From an uncultured Caulobacteraceae bacterium (lineage in GTDB: Bacteria > Pseudomonadota > Alphaproteobacteria > Caulobacterales > TH1-2), in the NCBI GenBank assembly GCA_937967425.1, contig CALBST010000357.1, positions 1 to 47,572 of the forward strand: DNA of 47,572 bases. Reading direction: 5' to 3'. Positions 32,659 to 40,582 of this stretch are shown here, piece after piece (position 1 is the first letter of the stretch; every line of letters starts with the position of its first letter). The notes beneath the pieces are model-generated. The model did not search any database, was not told where the DNA came from, and was given only the letters and a program-made list of their open reading frames with translations. A program made the position numbers and the translations under genes.

Positions 32659-32937
32659 ATGAGAGTGCTGGTTCTAGCCGGATTGATCACCGCGGTGAGC
32701 GCGCCGTTCGCGGCTGCCGCCGAGAACGAGATCGAGTGCCAGGTCACTGAGCTCCGTCGCGCCCCAGCGGAGCAGCGGCTTGACCAAGCGCCGCAATCAC
32801 CGGCCGCCGCGCCGATCGCGCGTCCAACGGCGGCGCCGCGGGAAACGGTCGAGGCGCCGCGTCCCGCCGCGGAACGGCGCCGTGGCGGAAAGCCGGTCCC
32901 TGACGCGCAGCTGATCCAACCGCGCGGCACGCTCTGA
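32659..32937 (+). CDS. Small secreted Pro/Ala/Arg-rich hypothetical protein
   Basis: The 92-aa protein has a signal peptide (MRVLVLAGLITAVSAPFAAA, cleaved near AAAE) and a low-complexity mature part rich in Pro, Ala and Arg (APAEQRLDQAPQSPAAAPI and PRETVEAPRPAAERRRGG). One cysteine (EIECQ) is near the mature start. GAGGGG lies upstream of the ATG at 32659. It may share the transcript of the preceding gene. No family is recognised, and the disordered tail gives little to work with. Confidence 0.55.
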   Translation: MRVLVLAGLITAVSAPFAAAAENEIECQVTELRRAPAEQRLDQAPQSPAAAPIARPTAAPRETVEAPRPAAERRRGGKPVPDAQLIQPRGTL

Positions 32938-33005
32938 GTTGAAGCGGAAATCAACGTCTCTATAGTCGCCCGCGCGCATGTTCGCGCGCGTGGGCCTGAG
33001 ACATC

Positions 33006-34193
33006 ATGGATCTGAATTTTTCGCCGGAAGAGATCGCGTTTCGCGACGAAGTGCGCGCCTTCATCGAAGAGAACTATCCCAAGCACCTGAAGGGCAAGGT
33101 GCTGCGCGAAGATCTTTCGAAGGAAGACTTCCTCGCCTGGCACAAAATCCTCGGCAAGAAGGGCTGGTCCGCGCCGGCTTGGCCAAAGGAATATGGCGGC
33201 ACCGGCTGGACGGCGACGCAGCGTTACATCTGGCTTGAAGAGAATGCGCGCGGCGAGACGATCCCGCCGCTGCCGTTCGGCGTCTCGATGGTCGGCCCCG
33301 TGATCTACACGTTCGGCACGCCCGAGCAGAAAGCGAAATACTTGCCCGGCATTCTTTCCGGCGATGTGTGGTGGTGCCAAGGCTATTCGGAGCCGGGCGC
33401 CGGTTCGGATTTGGCTTCGCTCAAGACCCGCGCCGTGCGCGAGGGCGACCATTACATCGTCAACGGCCAGAAGACCTGGACCACGCTCGGCCAGCACGCC
33501 GACTGGGGCTTCTTCCTCGTGCGCACAGATCCGAACGCGAAGGCGCAAGAGGGCATTTCGTTCCTGCTGATCGACATGAAGTCGCCCGGCGTTTCGGTGC
33601 GGCCGATCAAGCTGCTCGATGGCGGCTATGAAGTGAATGACGTCTTCCTTGAGAACGTGAAGGTGCCTGTCGATCAGCGCATCTACGAGGAAAACAAGGG
33701 CTGGACCTGCGCCAAGTTCCTGCTCGCCCACGAACGCGCCGGCATCGCAGGCGTCGCCCGCTCGAAGCGCAACGTCGAGCGGCTGAAGGCGATCGCCAAA
33801 GCCGAGATCGGCGACGACGGCAAGCCGCTGATCGAGGACGATGAATTCCAGCGCAAGCTCAGCGAACTCGAGATCGATCTCTCGGCGCTTGAGATGACCG
33901 AACTGCGCACGCTCGCCCGCGAGCAGGCAGGCAAGGGCCCTGGGCCGGAAAGCTCTTTGCTGAAGATCAAGGGCACCGAGATCCAACAGCGCCTAACGGA
34001 GCTGACGCTCGAAGCTGTCGGCAATTACGCGCAGCCTTATCCGCGCGGTCTCGGCGACAACGAGTTTGCAGTTGGGCCGGACTACGCCAGCGCGGTTGCG
34101 CCGGTCTACTTCAACTGGCGCAAGGCCTCGATCTACGGCGGCTCCAACGAAATCCAACGCAACATCATCGCCAAGATGGTGCTCGGTCTTTGA
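33006..34193 (+). CDS. Acyl-CoA dehydrogenase, first of a pair
   Basis: This 395-aa flavoprotein would oxidise an acyl-CoA to the 2,3-enoyl-CoA. Family motifs: WPKEYGGTGW, WCQGYSEPGAGSDLASLKTR, the FAD site NGQKTWTT, and IYGGSNEIQRN near the C terminus. At the usual catalytic Glu position (IYEGT in MCAD) there is Gly378. Glu243 in LAHERAG, where isovaleryl-CoA dehydrogenase has its base, is a likely substitute. Together with the next gene it resembles paired two-subunit enzymes such as pimeloyl-CoA dehydrogenase PimC/PimD or the FadE28/FadE29 type. The substrate cannot be told from sequence. Confidence 0.9.
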   Translation: MDLNFSPEEIAFRDEVRAFIEENYPKHLKGKVLREDLSKEDFLAWHKILGKKGWSAPAWPKEYGGTGWTATQRYIWLEENARGETIPPLPFGVSMVGPVIYTFGTPEQKAKYLPGILSGDVWWCQGYSEPGAGSDLASLKTRAVREGDHYIVNGQKTWTTLGQHADWGFFLVRTDPNAKAQEGISFLLIDMKSPGVSVRPIKLLDGGYEVNDVFLENVKVPVDQRIYEENKGWTCAKFLLAHERAGIAGVARSKRNVERLKAIAKAEIGDDGKPLIEDDEFQRKLSELEIDLSALEMTELRTLAREQAGKGPGPESSLLKIKGTEIQQRLTELTLEAVGNYAQPYPRGLGDNEFAVGPDYASAVAPVYFNWRKASIYGGSNEIQRNIIAKMVLGL

Positions 34194-34233
34194 TCCGGCG
34201 CTCGCGACAAGAACAATAAACGGAAACGCTTCG

Positions 34234-35376
34234 ATGAATTTCGATTACACCGACGAACAGAACGCCATTCGTGACTCGCTCTCGAAATGGGCGGCGCAGC
34301 AGTACGACTTCGACAAGCGCCGCGAAGCGTTGAAGAGCGACGATGCGTGGAAGAAAAACTGGGCGACGTTCGCGGAGCTAGGTTTGCTGATGGCGCCGAT
34401 CGCGGAAGAGTATGGCGGCCTCGGCGGCGGCCCGATTGATGTCAGCGTCGTGGCCGAGGAGTTCGGCAAGGCGCTTGTGGTTGAGCCTTACGTTCCGACG
34501 GTCGTCCTCGGCGGCGGGGCGCTGCAATACGCCGGCAGCGCCGCGCAGAAGGAAGAGCATCTGAACGCCATCGCCAGCGGCGAACGCGTCATCGCCTTCG
34601 CGCAAGCTGAACCGAAGAGCCGCTGGGCGCTGAACGATGTCACGACCGCCGCCAAGAAGGACGGCGCGGGTTATGTGCTGAACGGCCACAAAGCCGTCGT
34701 GCTCGGCGCGCCGCAGGCGGATCATCTCCTGGTCAGCGCCCGCACCGCCGGCGGCCAGCGCGAGGCGAAAGGCATTTCGCTCTTCCTCATCCCAAAGAGC
34801 GCAAAGGGCGTCTCAACCCGCGATTATCCCACCATGGACGGCACGCGGGCGGCGGAAGTGTATTTCGAGAACGTCTCTGTTGGCGCCGATGCGCTGCTCG
34901 GCCCCGCGGACGGCGCGCTGCCTGTGATCGAGCGCATTGTTGATGAAGCCAACGCCGCCTATTGCGCGGAAGCTGTCGGCTGCATGCGGATGATGACGGA
35001 GCTGACGCGCGAATACGCCAAGACGCGCCAGCAATTCGGCAAGCCGATCGCGACGTTCCAGGTGCTGCAACATCGCATGGTCGACATGTTCATGGCGTCC
35101 GAGGAGAGCTACTCGATGGCGTTGCGCGCCACGATCAAGCTCGGCGAAAGCCATGACGAGCGCGCGAAGGCGGTGTCGGCGGCAAAAGTGTCGATCGGCA
35201 AGCATTCACGCTTCGTCGGCCAAGCCGCGGTGCAAATCCATGGCGGCATGGGCGTCACCGACGAAATGCGCGTCGGCCATTACTTCAAGCGTGTGACCAT
35301 GATCGATGCGACCTTCGGCAACGTCGATTATCACCTGCGCCGCTTCACCTCTCTGAACGCAAAGGCGGCCGCCTGA
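34234..35376 (+). CDS. Acyl-CoA dehydrogenase, second of a pair
   Basis: The 380-aa protein lies 40 bp after the first dehydrogenase and is probably its partner subunit. Family features: APIAEEYGGLGGGPIDVSVV, FAQAEPKSRWALNDVTTAAK, NGHKAVV, and the C-terminal segment QIHGGMGVTDEMRVGHYFKR. The last region TFGNVDYHL lacks the canonical YEGT Glu. In heterotetrameric dehydrogenases one subunit supplies FAD/substrate contacts and the other the base; which does which here is open. The ATG at 34234 begins MNFDYTDEQ, the usual family start, although the frame continues upstream. Confidence 0.9.
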   Translation: MNFDYTDEQNAIRDSLSKWAAQQYDFDKRREALKSDDAWKKNWATFAELGLLMAPIAEEYGGLGGGPIDVSVVAEEFGKALVVEPYVPTVVLGGGALQYAGSAAQKEEHLNAIASGERVIAFAQAEPKSRWALNDVTTAAKKDGAGYVLNGHKAVVLGAPQADHLLVSARTAGGQREAKGISLFLIPKSAKGVSTRDYPTMDGTRAAEVYFENVSVGADALLGPADGALPVIERIVDEANAAYCAEAVGCMRMMTELTREYAKTRQQFGKPIATFQVLQHRMVDMFMASEESYSMALRATIKLGESHDERAKAVSAAKVSIGKHSRFVGQAAVQIHGGMGVTDEMRVGHYFKRVTMIDATFGNVDYHLRRFTSLNAKAAA

Positions 35377-35429
35377 CGCGCGACTGCGCGCCTCATTGTG
35401 GCTCAGGCCAGTGAGCGCATTGTCGTGGC

Positions 35430-35798
35430 ATGAGCCACGTTGAGGTTCTGTACAACGGCGTTTGCCCAGTCTGTCACGCGGGCGCGTGCGATCTTGAGCG
35501 ACGGCGCGCCGTCGCCAAGGCTGGCATAGTGCTGACTGACGTCTCGCGGCACCCGGACGCACTCCAGCGAGCGGGCGTTACGCTCGACCAGGTGCGATTA
35601 AAGATGCACGCGATCGACGCAAACGGCCGCGTGCTGGTCGGCATGCCGGCTGTTGCGTTGGCGTGGGCGGTGACGCCGCCTTATCGCCCGCTCGGAAGGC
35701 TCATGAGGATCCCGCCGTTCTCGTGGATCGGCGCGGTCGTGTATCACCTGCTTGCGCATGTGTTGTGGGCGTGGAATCGGGCGTGCGGCCGCTGGTGA
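35430..35798 (+). CDS. DCC-family thiol-disulfide oxidoreductase-like protein (DUF393)
   Basis: The 122-aa protein begins EVLYNGVCPVCHAGACDLER, the DUF393/DCC motif with CxxC (usually YDGDCPLC). The middle region (DVSRHPDALQRAG, IDANGRVLVGMPAVALAWAV) and the ending YHLLAHVLWAWNRAC match the family. Function is uncertain; members resemble thioredoxin-like proteins. It stands alone, 53 bp after the dehydrogenase pair. Confidence 0.85.
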   Translation: MSHVEVLYNGVCPVCHAGACDLERRRAVAKAGIVLTDVSRHPDALQRAGVTLDQVRLKMHAIDANGRVLVGMPAVALAWAVTPPYRPLGRLMRIPPFSWIGAVVYHLLAHVLWAWNRACGRW

Positions 35799-35802
35799 GG
35801 CG

Positions 35803-37587
35803 CTAGGCCGGTCTGCGCCGGAGCAAACGTCGCACCAGCATGAACAGCCCCCAAAGCAGCAGCAGTCCAACCGCCAAAATGCCGGCGTAGATATACCAGT
35901 AGTTCTGGTAGCTCTTCATCCGCGTGTTGTGCACGACTTGAATCTGCGGATCGTAGCCTTCGGGCAGGTCGAGCACGCCGTTGCGCTCTGCGTAGGCCTC
36001 GTAGTCGGCGAGCATCGAAGCGGCGAGGTCGGGCATTTGCGCGGCGAGATCGGTGGTCTCACCTGGATCGGCGGCGAGGTTGTAGAGCCGCCATGACCCA
36101 TCGCCGAGCGGGGCGGGCGTGCGCACAAGCTTGTAATCGCCGCGATAGAGCGCCGAGTGCCCTGACACCTCGAACCCGAACGGGGTGTTCTCATCGCGCG
36201 CGGCCGCCGTTTGTCCCGCCAGCAGCGCGCTCATGCTCACGCCATCCATGGCCGGCGCGTCTGCGGGTACGCCGGCGCGTTCGAGCAAGGTGGGCGCGAT
36301 ATCGGTGACGAAGGCGCGCGCATCGACGCGCTGTTGCGCGACGTCCGGCCCGGCCACGATCAGCGGAACGTGCAACCCGCCTTCGCCCGTAGTGAACTTA
36401 TAAAGCGCCCCGGTCGCGGTGGCGTTGGCGTATTCCGGCCCGATCATCACGAACGAGCCGCGTTCGCCCAAATCCTCGACACGGCGTGTGTAGCCCGTGA
36501 GCCGCATCCAGCGCCGGAAATCGCTGTCCGCAACCGGATTGCTGGGCTCTGGCCCATTGTCGGAGGTGACGACGAAGATGGTGTTCTCGGCAAGGCCGCG
36601 GCTCTGCAGATATTCGATGAAGCGGCCGATGTTGTGGTCCATCGATTCCAGCATGCCGGCATGGACTTCCATGCTGCGTGCATAAAGCGCCTGTTCGTCG
36701 CCGGAGATCGCCGCCCACGGCCGCAGGCTCGGGTGGACCGGTCCGATCTCAGCGTTCGCCGGGAGAAGGCCAAGCTCCTGCGCGCGGCGCCAACGTTGCG
36801 CGCGCAATTGCTCCCAGCCTTGGTTGTAAACGCCTCTGTAACGATCGCGGTATTCTGCCGGCGCTTGCACGGGAATGTGGACGGCCTGGAAGGCGAGATA
36901 CGCAAAGAACGGCTCGGTGCGCGCCGTGTCTGCGTCCATGTATTGGATCATGCGATCGACGATGAAATCGCTTGAGTAGAAATTCTCCGGCAGATGCGCG
37001 CGCGCGCCGTTCTCGAACCAATCGGCGGTCCGGTAGTACGGGATGTACGAGCGCTCCTCCCAATTATCGGCGCCTGAGGCGTCGAGCACGAAGGAGCGGT
37101 CGAAGCCGTGCGAATTCGGCAGATCGCCTTCACCGTGGCCTAAGTGCCATTTGCCGGTGGCGTAGGTGCGATAACCGCCGCGCTGCAGGCGCGTCGCAAG
37201 CGTGACGACGCCGGGCTCAAGCCGCATCGTGTAACCCGGGCGCCCGCGCAATTCCCGCGGCAGCACTTCGATGATGGTCGAGTGGCCGGTGCGGTGATTG
37301 TCCATGCCGGTGAGCAGCATCGCGCGCGAAGGCGAGCAGAGCGGCGACGAATAATAGCGCGAGAATTGCGCGCCTCGCTGGGCGAGCGAGTCGATATTTG
37401 GCGTGCGCGCTTCGCCGCCGTAAGCGCCCAAATCTGTGAAGCCGACATCGTCGGCAACGATGAGGACGATGTTGGGTCGTTGCGCTGTCGGCGCGGGGTC
37501 GGTTTGAGCCGTTGCAGGCGTAACGGCCGCCGCGACAAGCGCGATGCTCGCCAATATGCGCCGAGCCCAAGCTGCGAATTTCGCCAT
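35803..37587 (-). CDS. Membrane-anchored arylsulfatase-type sulfatase
   Basis: This 594-aa enzyme has a signal peptide (RILASIALVAAAVTPATAQ) and an alkaline-phosphatase-like sulfatase domain. NIVLIVADDVGFTDLGAYGG carries metal-binding Asp residues. The active-site CSPSRAMLLTG, with Cys84 in the C-x-P-S-R motif that is converted to formylglycine, is present. TGKWHLGHGEGDLPNSHGFD and TSDNGPEPSNP follow. A C-terminal helix (YIYAGILAVGLLLLWGLFML) and Arg cluster would anchor it in the membrane with the active site in the periplasm. The substrate (aryl, carbohydrate or steroid sulfate) is unknown. GGAGG precedes the ATG at 37587. A long open frame upstream of this ATG is antisense to the next gene and is not coding. 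Confidence 0.93.
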   Translation of the reverse strand: MAKFAAWARRILASIALVAAAVTPATAQTDPAPTAQRPNIVLIVADDVGFTDLGAYGGEARTPNIDSLAQRGAQFSRYYSSPLCSPSRAMLLTGMDNHRTGHSTIIEVLPRELRGRPGYTMRLEPGVVTLATRLQRGGYRTYATGKWHLGHGEGDLPNSHGFDRSFVLDASGADNWEERSYIPYYRTADWFENGARAHLPENFYSSDFIVDRMIQYMDADTARTEPFFAYLAFQAVHIPVQAPAEYRDRYRGVYNQGWEQLRAQRWRRAQELGLLPANAEIGPVHPSLRPWAAISGDEQALYARSMEVHAGMLESMDHNIGRFIEYLQSRGLAENTIFVVTSDNGPEPSNPVADSDFRRWMRLTGYTRRVEDLGERGSFVMIGPEYANATATGALYKFTTGEGGLHVPLIVAGPDVAQQRVDARAFVTDIAPTLLERAGVPADAPAMDGVSMSALLAGQTAAARDENTPFGFEVSGHSALYRGDYKLVRTPAPLGDGSWRLYNLAADPGETTDLAAQMPDLAASMLADYEAYAERNGVLDLPEGYDPQIQVVHNTRMKSYQNYWYIYAGILAVGLLLLWGLFMLVRRLLRRRPA

Positions 37588-37704
37588 GTCCCCACCTCCG
37601 TCCCCGACATGCGTAGGGGAGCCGCGGGAGAGCGTAAAGTCGCCCCCCGCTAGGGTGTCCGAATCCGGCGAGACGAGCGGGTCTAAAAGGCCCATATTCG
37701 GCCC

Positions 37705-39135
37705 ATGATGTTGGACGCCGACACCTGCCACGCGGCCTGTGACGCAAAGGACCGCCGGTTCGACGGGCGCTTCTATGTCGGCGTCAAATCGACGGGCATC
37801 TATTGCCGCTGCATCTGCCCGGCGCGCAGTCCGAAACGCATCAATCGTACATTTTGGCCCTCCGCTGCAGCGGCGGAGGCGGCGGGCTTCCGGCCATGCC
37901 TGCTGTGCCGCCCCGAACGCGCGCCGGGACTTGCGCCCATCGATGCGCCGGCGCGGTTGGCGGCAGCTGCTTATGCGCGGATCGAAGCCGGGGCGCTCGA
38001 AGAGCAAGGCCTGGAAGCTTTGGCGGAAGACTTGGGCGTTACATCCCGCCACTTGCGGCGGGTGATGAACGCGCAGTTTGGCGCAAGCCCGATCGACATC
38101 GCGCAAACGGGGCGCTTGCTCGCGGCGCGCCGTCTTCTCAACGAGACGGGCCTCTCCATCACTGAAATCGCATTCGCCTCGGGCTTCCGCTCGTTGCGCC
38201 GCTTCAACGCAACGATGAAGGATCGCTATGGCGCGCCGCCATCGAAGATGCGCGGACGCAAGACGCTGACGCGCGGCGATACGTTCACCGTGAGCCTTTC
38301 GCCGCGCGGCGACTACAACATCGCGCCGATGCTGGACTTCCTCGACAAGCGTGCGTTGCCGGGCGTCGAACGCACGACCGGCGAAACTTATGTGCGCGTG
38401 CTCAAATGGGGCGATGCTCTGGGCTGGCTTGAGATTGGCATGGGTCCGAAAGGCCTGATGCTGACGCTCTCGGAAAATCTCGCGCCACATCTGCGGCCAC
38501 TCGTGGCGAATGTGCGCGGCGCATTCGATCTCGATGCGGAAATGACGGCGGTGGACGGCCATCTCGCGCAGGATGAGTCGCTGGCAAAGGATGTGAAGCG
38601 CGAACCAGGCGTGCGAGTCCCCGGCGCGCTCGACGGTTTCGAAACCGCCATCCGCGCAGTGCTCGGCCAGCAAGTCACCGTGCAGGGCGCGCGCACCCTG
38701 ACGGAGCGGCTCGTCACGAAATACGGCGCAACACTCGAACGCGCGCCGGAAGGTCTTGATCGTGCTTTCCCCGATGCGGCGTCGCTCGCCAATGCCGGCG
38801 CGGCGGAGATCGCAAAGATCGGCCTGCCGATGAAGCGGGCGGAGACATTGTACCGTCTCGCGGTCGCCTCCTGCGACGGCAAGCTGCCGCTCGCGCGCGG
38901 CGCGATCGCGGCGGGCCGCGCGGCGCTCGCGGAAATTCCAGGTATTGGTCCGTGGACGATCGAATACGTCGCCATGCGCGCGCTCGGCGATCCCGACGCT
39001 TATCCCGCCACTGACATCGCACTCATCAATGCACTCGGCCGCAAGGGCGAGACGCTCGAACACCTCAAACCGTGGCGCGCGTACGCAGCGATCCGCTTGT
39101 GGCGGCGTGCGGCCAAGAAAGGCATCCAGACATGA
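37705..39135 (+). CDS. Ada/AlkA fusion: methylation sensor with 3-methyladenine glycosylase
   Basis: This 476-aa protein combines alkylation sensing and base excision. Residues 10-75 are the Ada zinc domain with four Cys ligands (YCRCICPARSPK and FRPCLLCRPE); the first is the methyl-phosphotriester acceptor by family knowledge. An AraC-type HTH follows (about residues 85-180, DLGVTSRHLRRVMNAQFGAS). Then come an AlkA N-terminal domain and the HhH-GPD glycosylase (AVLGQQVTVQGARTL, GIGPWTIEYVAMRAL, with the catalytic Asp in PATDIALINAL). It lacks the O6-methylguanine transferase domain of E. coli Ada, which is supplied by the overlapping next gene. It likely activates itself and ogt upon methylation damage. 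Confidence 0.93.
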   Translation: MMLDADTCHAACDAKDRRFDGRFYVGVKSTGIYCRCICPARSPKRINRTFWPSAAAAEAAGFRPCLLCRPERAPGLAPIDAPARLAAAAYARIEAGALEEQGLEALAEDLGVTSRHLRRVMNAQFGASPIDIAQTGRLLAARRLLNETGLSITEIAFASGFRSLRRFNATMKDRYGAPPSKMRGRKTLTRGDTFTVSLSPRGDYNIAPMLDFLDKRALPGVERTTGETYVRVLKWGDALGWLEIGMGPKGLMLTLSENLAPHLRPLVANVRGAFDLDAEMTAVDGHLAQDESLAKDVKREPGVRVPGALDGFETAIRAVLGQQVTVQGARTLTERLVTKYGATLERAPEGLDRAFPDAASLANAGAAEIAKIGLPMKRAETLYRLAVASCDGKLPLARGAIAAGRAALAEIPGIGPWTIEYVAMRALGDPDAYPATDIALINALGRKGETLEHLKPWRAYAAIRLWRRAAKKGIQT

Positions 39136-39617
39136 TCAGCGCCATTTATGACAGCCCGATCGGCCCGCTCACGCTTGCGTCCAACGGCAAGGCGCTCATC
39201 CAAGTCGAGTTCGAAGGCGGCAAATATCCGCTGCCGCAATACGAGCTGGGCAGCGACAAGATCCTCGATCAAGCGCGCCGTGAACTGGATCAGTATTTCG
39301 CCGGCAAGCTGCGTGACTTCAGAGTGAAGGTCGATCCGCAAGGCACTGCGTTTCAACGCAAGGCTTGGGCAGCGCTGCAGACCATCCCGTACGGCGAAAC
39401 GCGATCTTATGCACAGCAGGCCAGGGCCATCGGCGCACCGAAAGCGACGCGCGCAATTGGGGCCGCAAATGGGCGCAATCCGATCCCGGTGATTATTCCA
39501 TGCCATCGCGTCATCGGCGCCAATGGCAGCCTCACCGGCTTTGGCGGCGGCATGGAACGCAAGCAAATCCTGCTCGAACTGGAACAAGGCGGCAATTTAT
39601 TGGCCCGCGCCAGCTGA
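39132..39617 (+). CDS. ogt: O6-methylguanine-DNA methyltransferase
   Basis: This 161-aa suicide enzyme removes methyl groups from O6-methylguanine. The active-site motif is IPCHRVIGANGSLTGFGGG with Cys124 in PCHRV. GTAFQRKAWAALQTIPYGET is the conserved helix-turn-helix region. The ATG overlaps the stop of the Ada/AlkA gene by 4 bp, so the two are co-expressed. Start and length match the Ogt family. Confidence 0.95.
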   Translation: MISAIYDSPIGPLTLASNGKALIQVEFEGGKYPLPQYELGSDKILDQARRELDQYFAGKLRDFRVKVDPQGTAFQRKAWAALQTIPYGETRSYAQQARAIGAPKATRAIGAANGRNPIPVIIPCHRVIGANGSLTGFGGGMERKQILLELEQGGNLLARAS

Positions 39618-39707
39618 TTATTACGAAGCTTAAACCGCTTTGAGGCATCGCCCCTCGGGGGCGTGGCGTGCTATTGAGCCGCCGCGAGAACGCGGGAGGA
39701 GAGCCGG

Positions 39708-40163
39708 ATGCGGAAGCTGTTGGTTGGTTTTGTCTGCGCTGCGGCCATGGCCGTGCCGAGTGTGAGCCCCGCCCAGCAGCAGGAAGGCTGGAGCTACGCA
39801 TATGTCGAGGGCGTCGCCACCGCCACGCTGCGTGACAATCGCGGCCGCGTCACCGCTACGCTGACTTGCCGTCCGCCGACCGGCGACATTGTCGTCACCG
39901 ATTACACATTGGCTCGCAATGCGCGCGGCGCCTCGCAAGCCTCGGTCCGCATTGGCGCGATGGCGGTCAACGTGCCGATGTCGCTGGAAGGCCGCGGCCG
40001 CAACCGCAGCGTTGTGATCAATCTCCCGCAGCGCCCGCCCATTCTCGCGGCCGTGCAGCCGAACGATCGCCTCTCAGTGACCGTGAACAATCAGACCGTC
40101 ACTTACGCCGATGGCGGCCCGGCGCGGATGCGTGAAGTCGCCTACGCGTGCTGGGGTAGCTGA
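39708..40163 (+). CDS. Secreted hypothetical protein, 151 aa
   Basis: A signal peptide (MRKLLVGFVCAAAMAVPSVS, cleaved near SPAQ) precedes a beta-rich mature domain with two Cys (LTCRPPTG, AYACWGS) that could form a disulfide. GGAG stands before the ATG at 39708. Family not recognised. The 90 bases before it contain no other gene. Confidence 0.7.
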   Translation: MRKLLVGFVCAAAMAVPSVSPAQQQEGWSYAYVEGVATATLRDNRGRVTATLTCRPPTGDIVVTDYTLARNARGASQASVRIGAMAVNVPMSLEGRGRNRSVVINLPQRPPILAAVQPNDRLSVTVNNQTVTYADGGPARMREVAYACWGS

Positions 40164-40243
40164 GGTTCCGCTGCCTGCCAGGGTTGCGGTGGGTAAAACT
40201 TGGCGCCTAACATTACGCAGTGCCTACCGGGGGGTGGCTGCGT

Positions 40244-40582
40244 ATGGGCGAGAAAAAATCAGATCAGCAGAAGCGGCCGCCGCCACCAGGCGCTATTTGC
40301 GCCGTTGTGCGCGCCGAAACGCGCGCCGGATCGGGTCACGAATTTCTCTCGATACTTAGCGATCTCGCGCACACGGTCCGCAATGAGGAAAATGGCTGCA
40401 CGGCCTATTCCGTCACCCGCGCCATGGGCTCGCCCGATCATTTTGCGGTTCATGCGCGGTTTTCCGACTGGGGCGCATTCAAGGATCACGCGGATACCCC
40501 GCACCTGAAACGCGCCATGCCGCGCATCAACGCGCTTTTGGCCTCGCCGCTGGCCCTGGAAATCTATCTGGAAGTGATCTGA
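40244..40582 (+). CDS. Antibiotic biosynthesis monooxygenase (ABM) domain protein
   Basis: The 112-aa protein has the ABM ferredoxin-like fold: GAICAVVRAETRAGSGHEFL, then NEENGCTAYSVTRAMGSPD, HFAVHARFSDWGAFKDHADT, HLKRAMPRI. YgiN-like members are small quinol monooxygenases or stress proteins; the exact substrate is not clear. The ATG at 40244 is chosen over an upstream frame start at 40220. Its end overlaps a convergent gene by 19 bases. Confidence 0.85.
   Translation: MGEKKSDQQKRPPPPGAICAVVRAETRAGSGHEFLSILSDLAHTVRNEENGCTAYSVTRAMGSPDHFAVHARFSDWGAFKDHADTPHLKRAMPRINALLASPLALEIYLEVI

Noticed and set aside
37588..39063. Open frame continuing 492 codons upstream of the sulfatase start on the minus strand
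   Set aside because: It is antisense to the well-supported Ada/AlkA gene, has no homology to a known domain, and is an effect of high GC content. The sulfatase has its own signal peptide and ribosome site at 37587.
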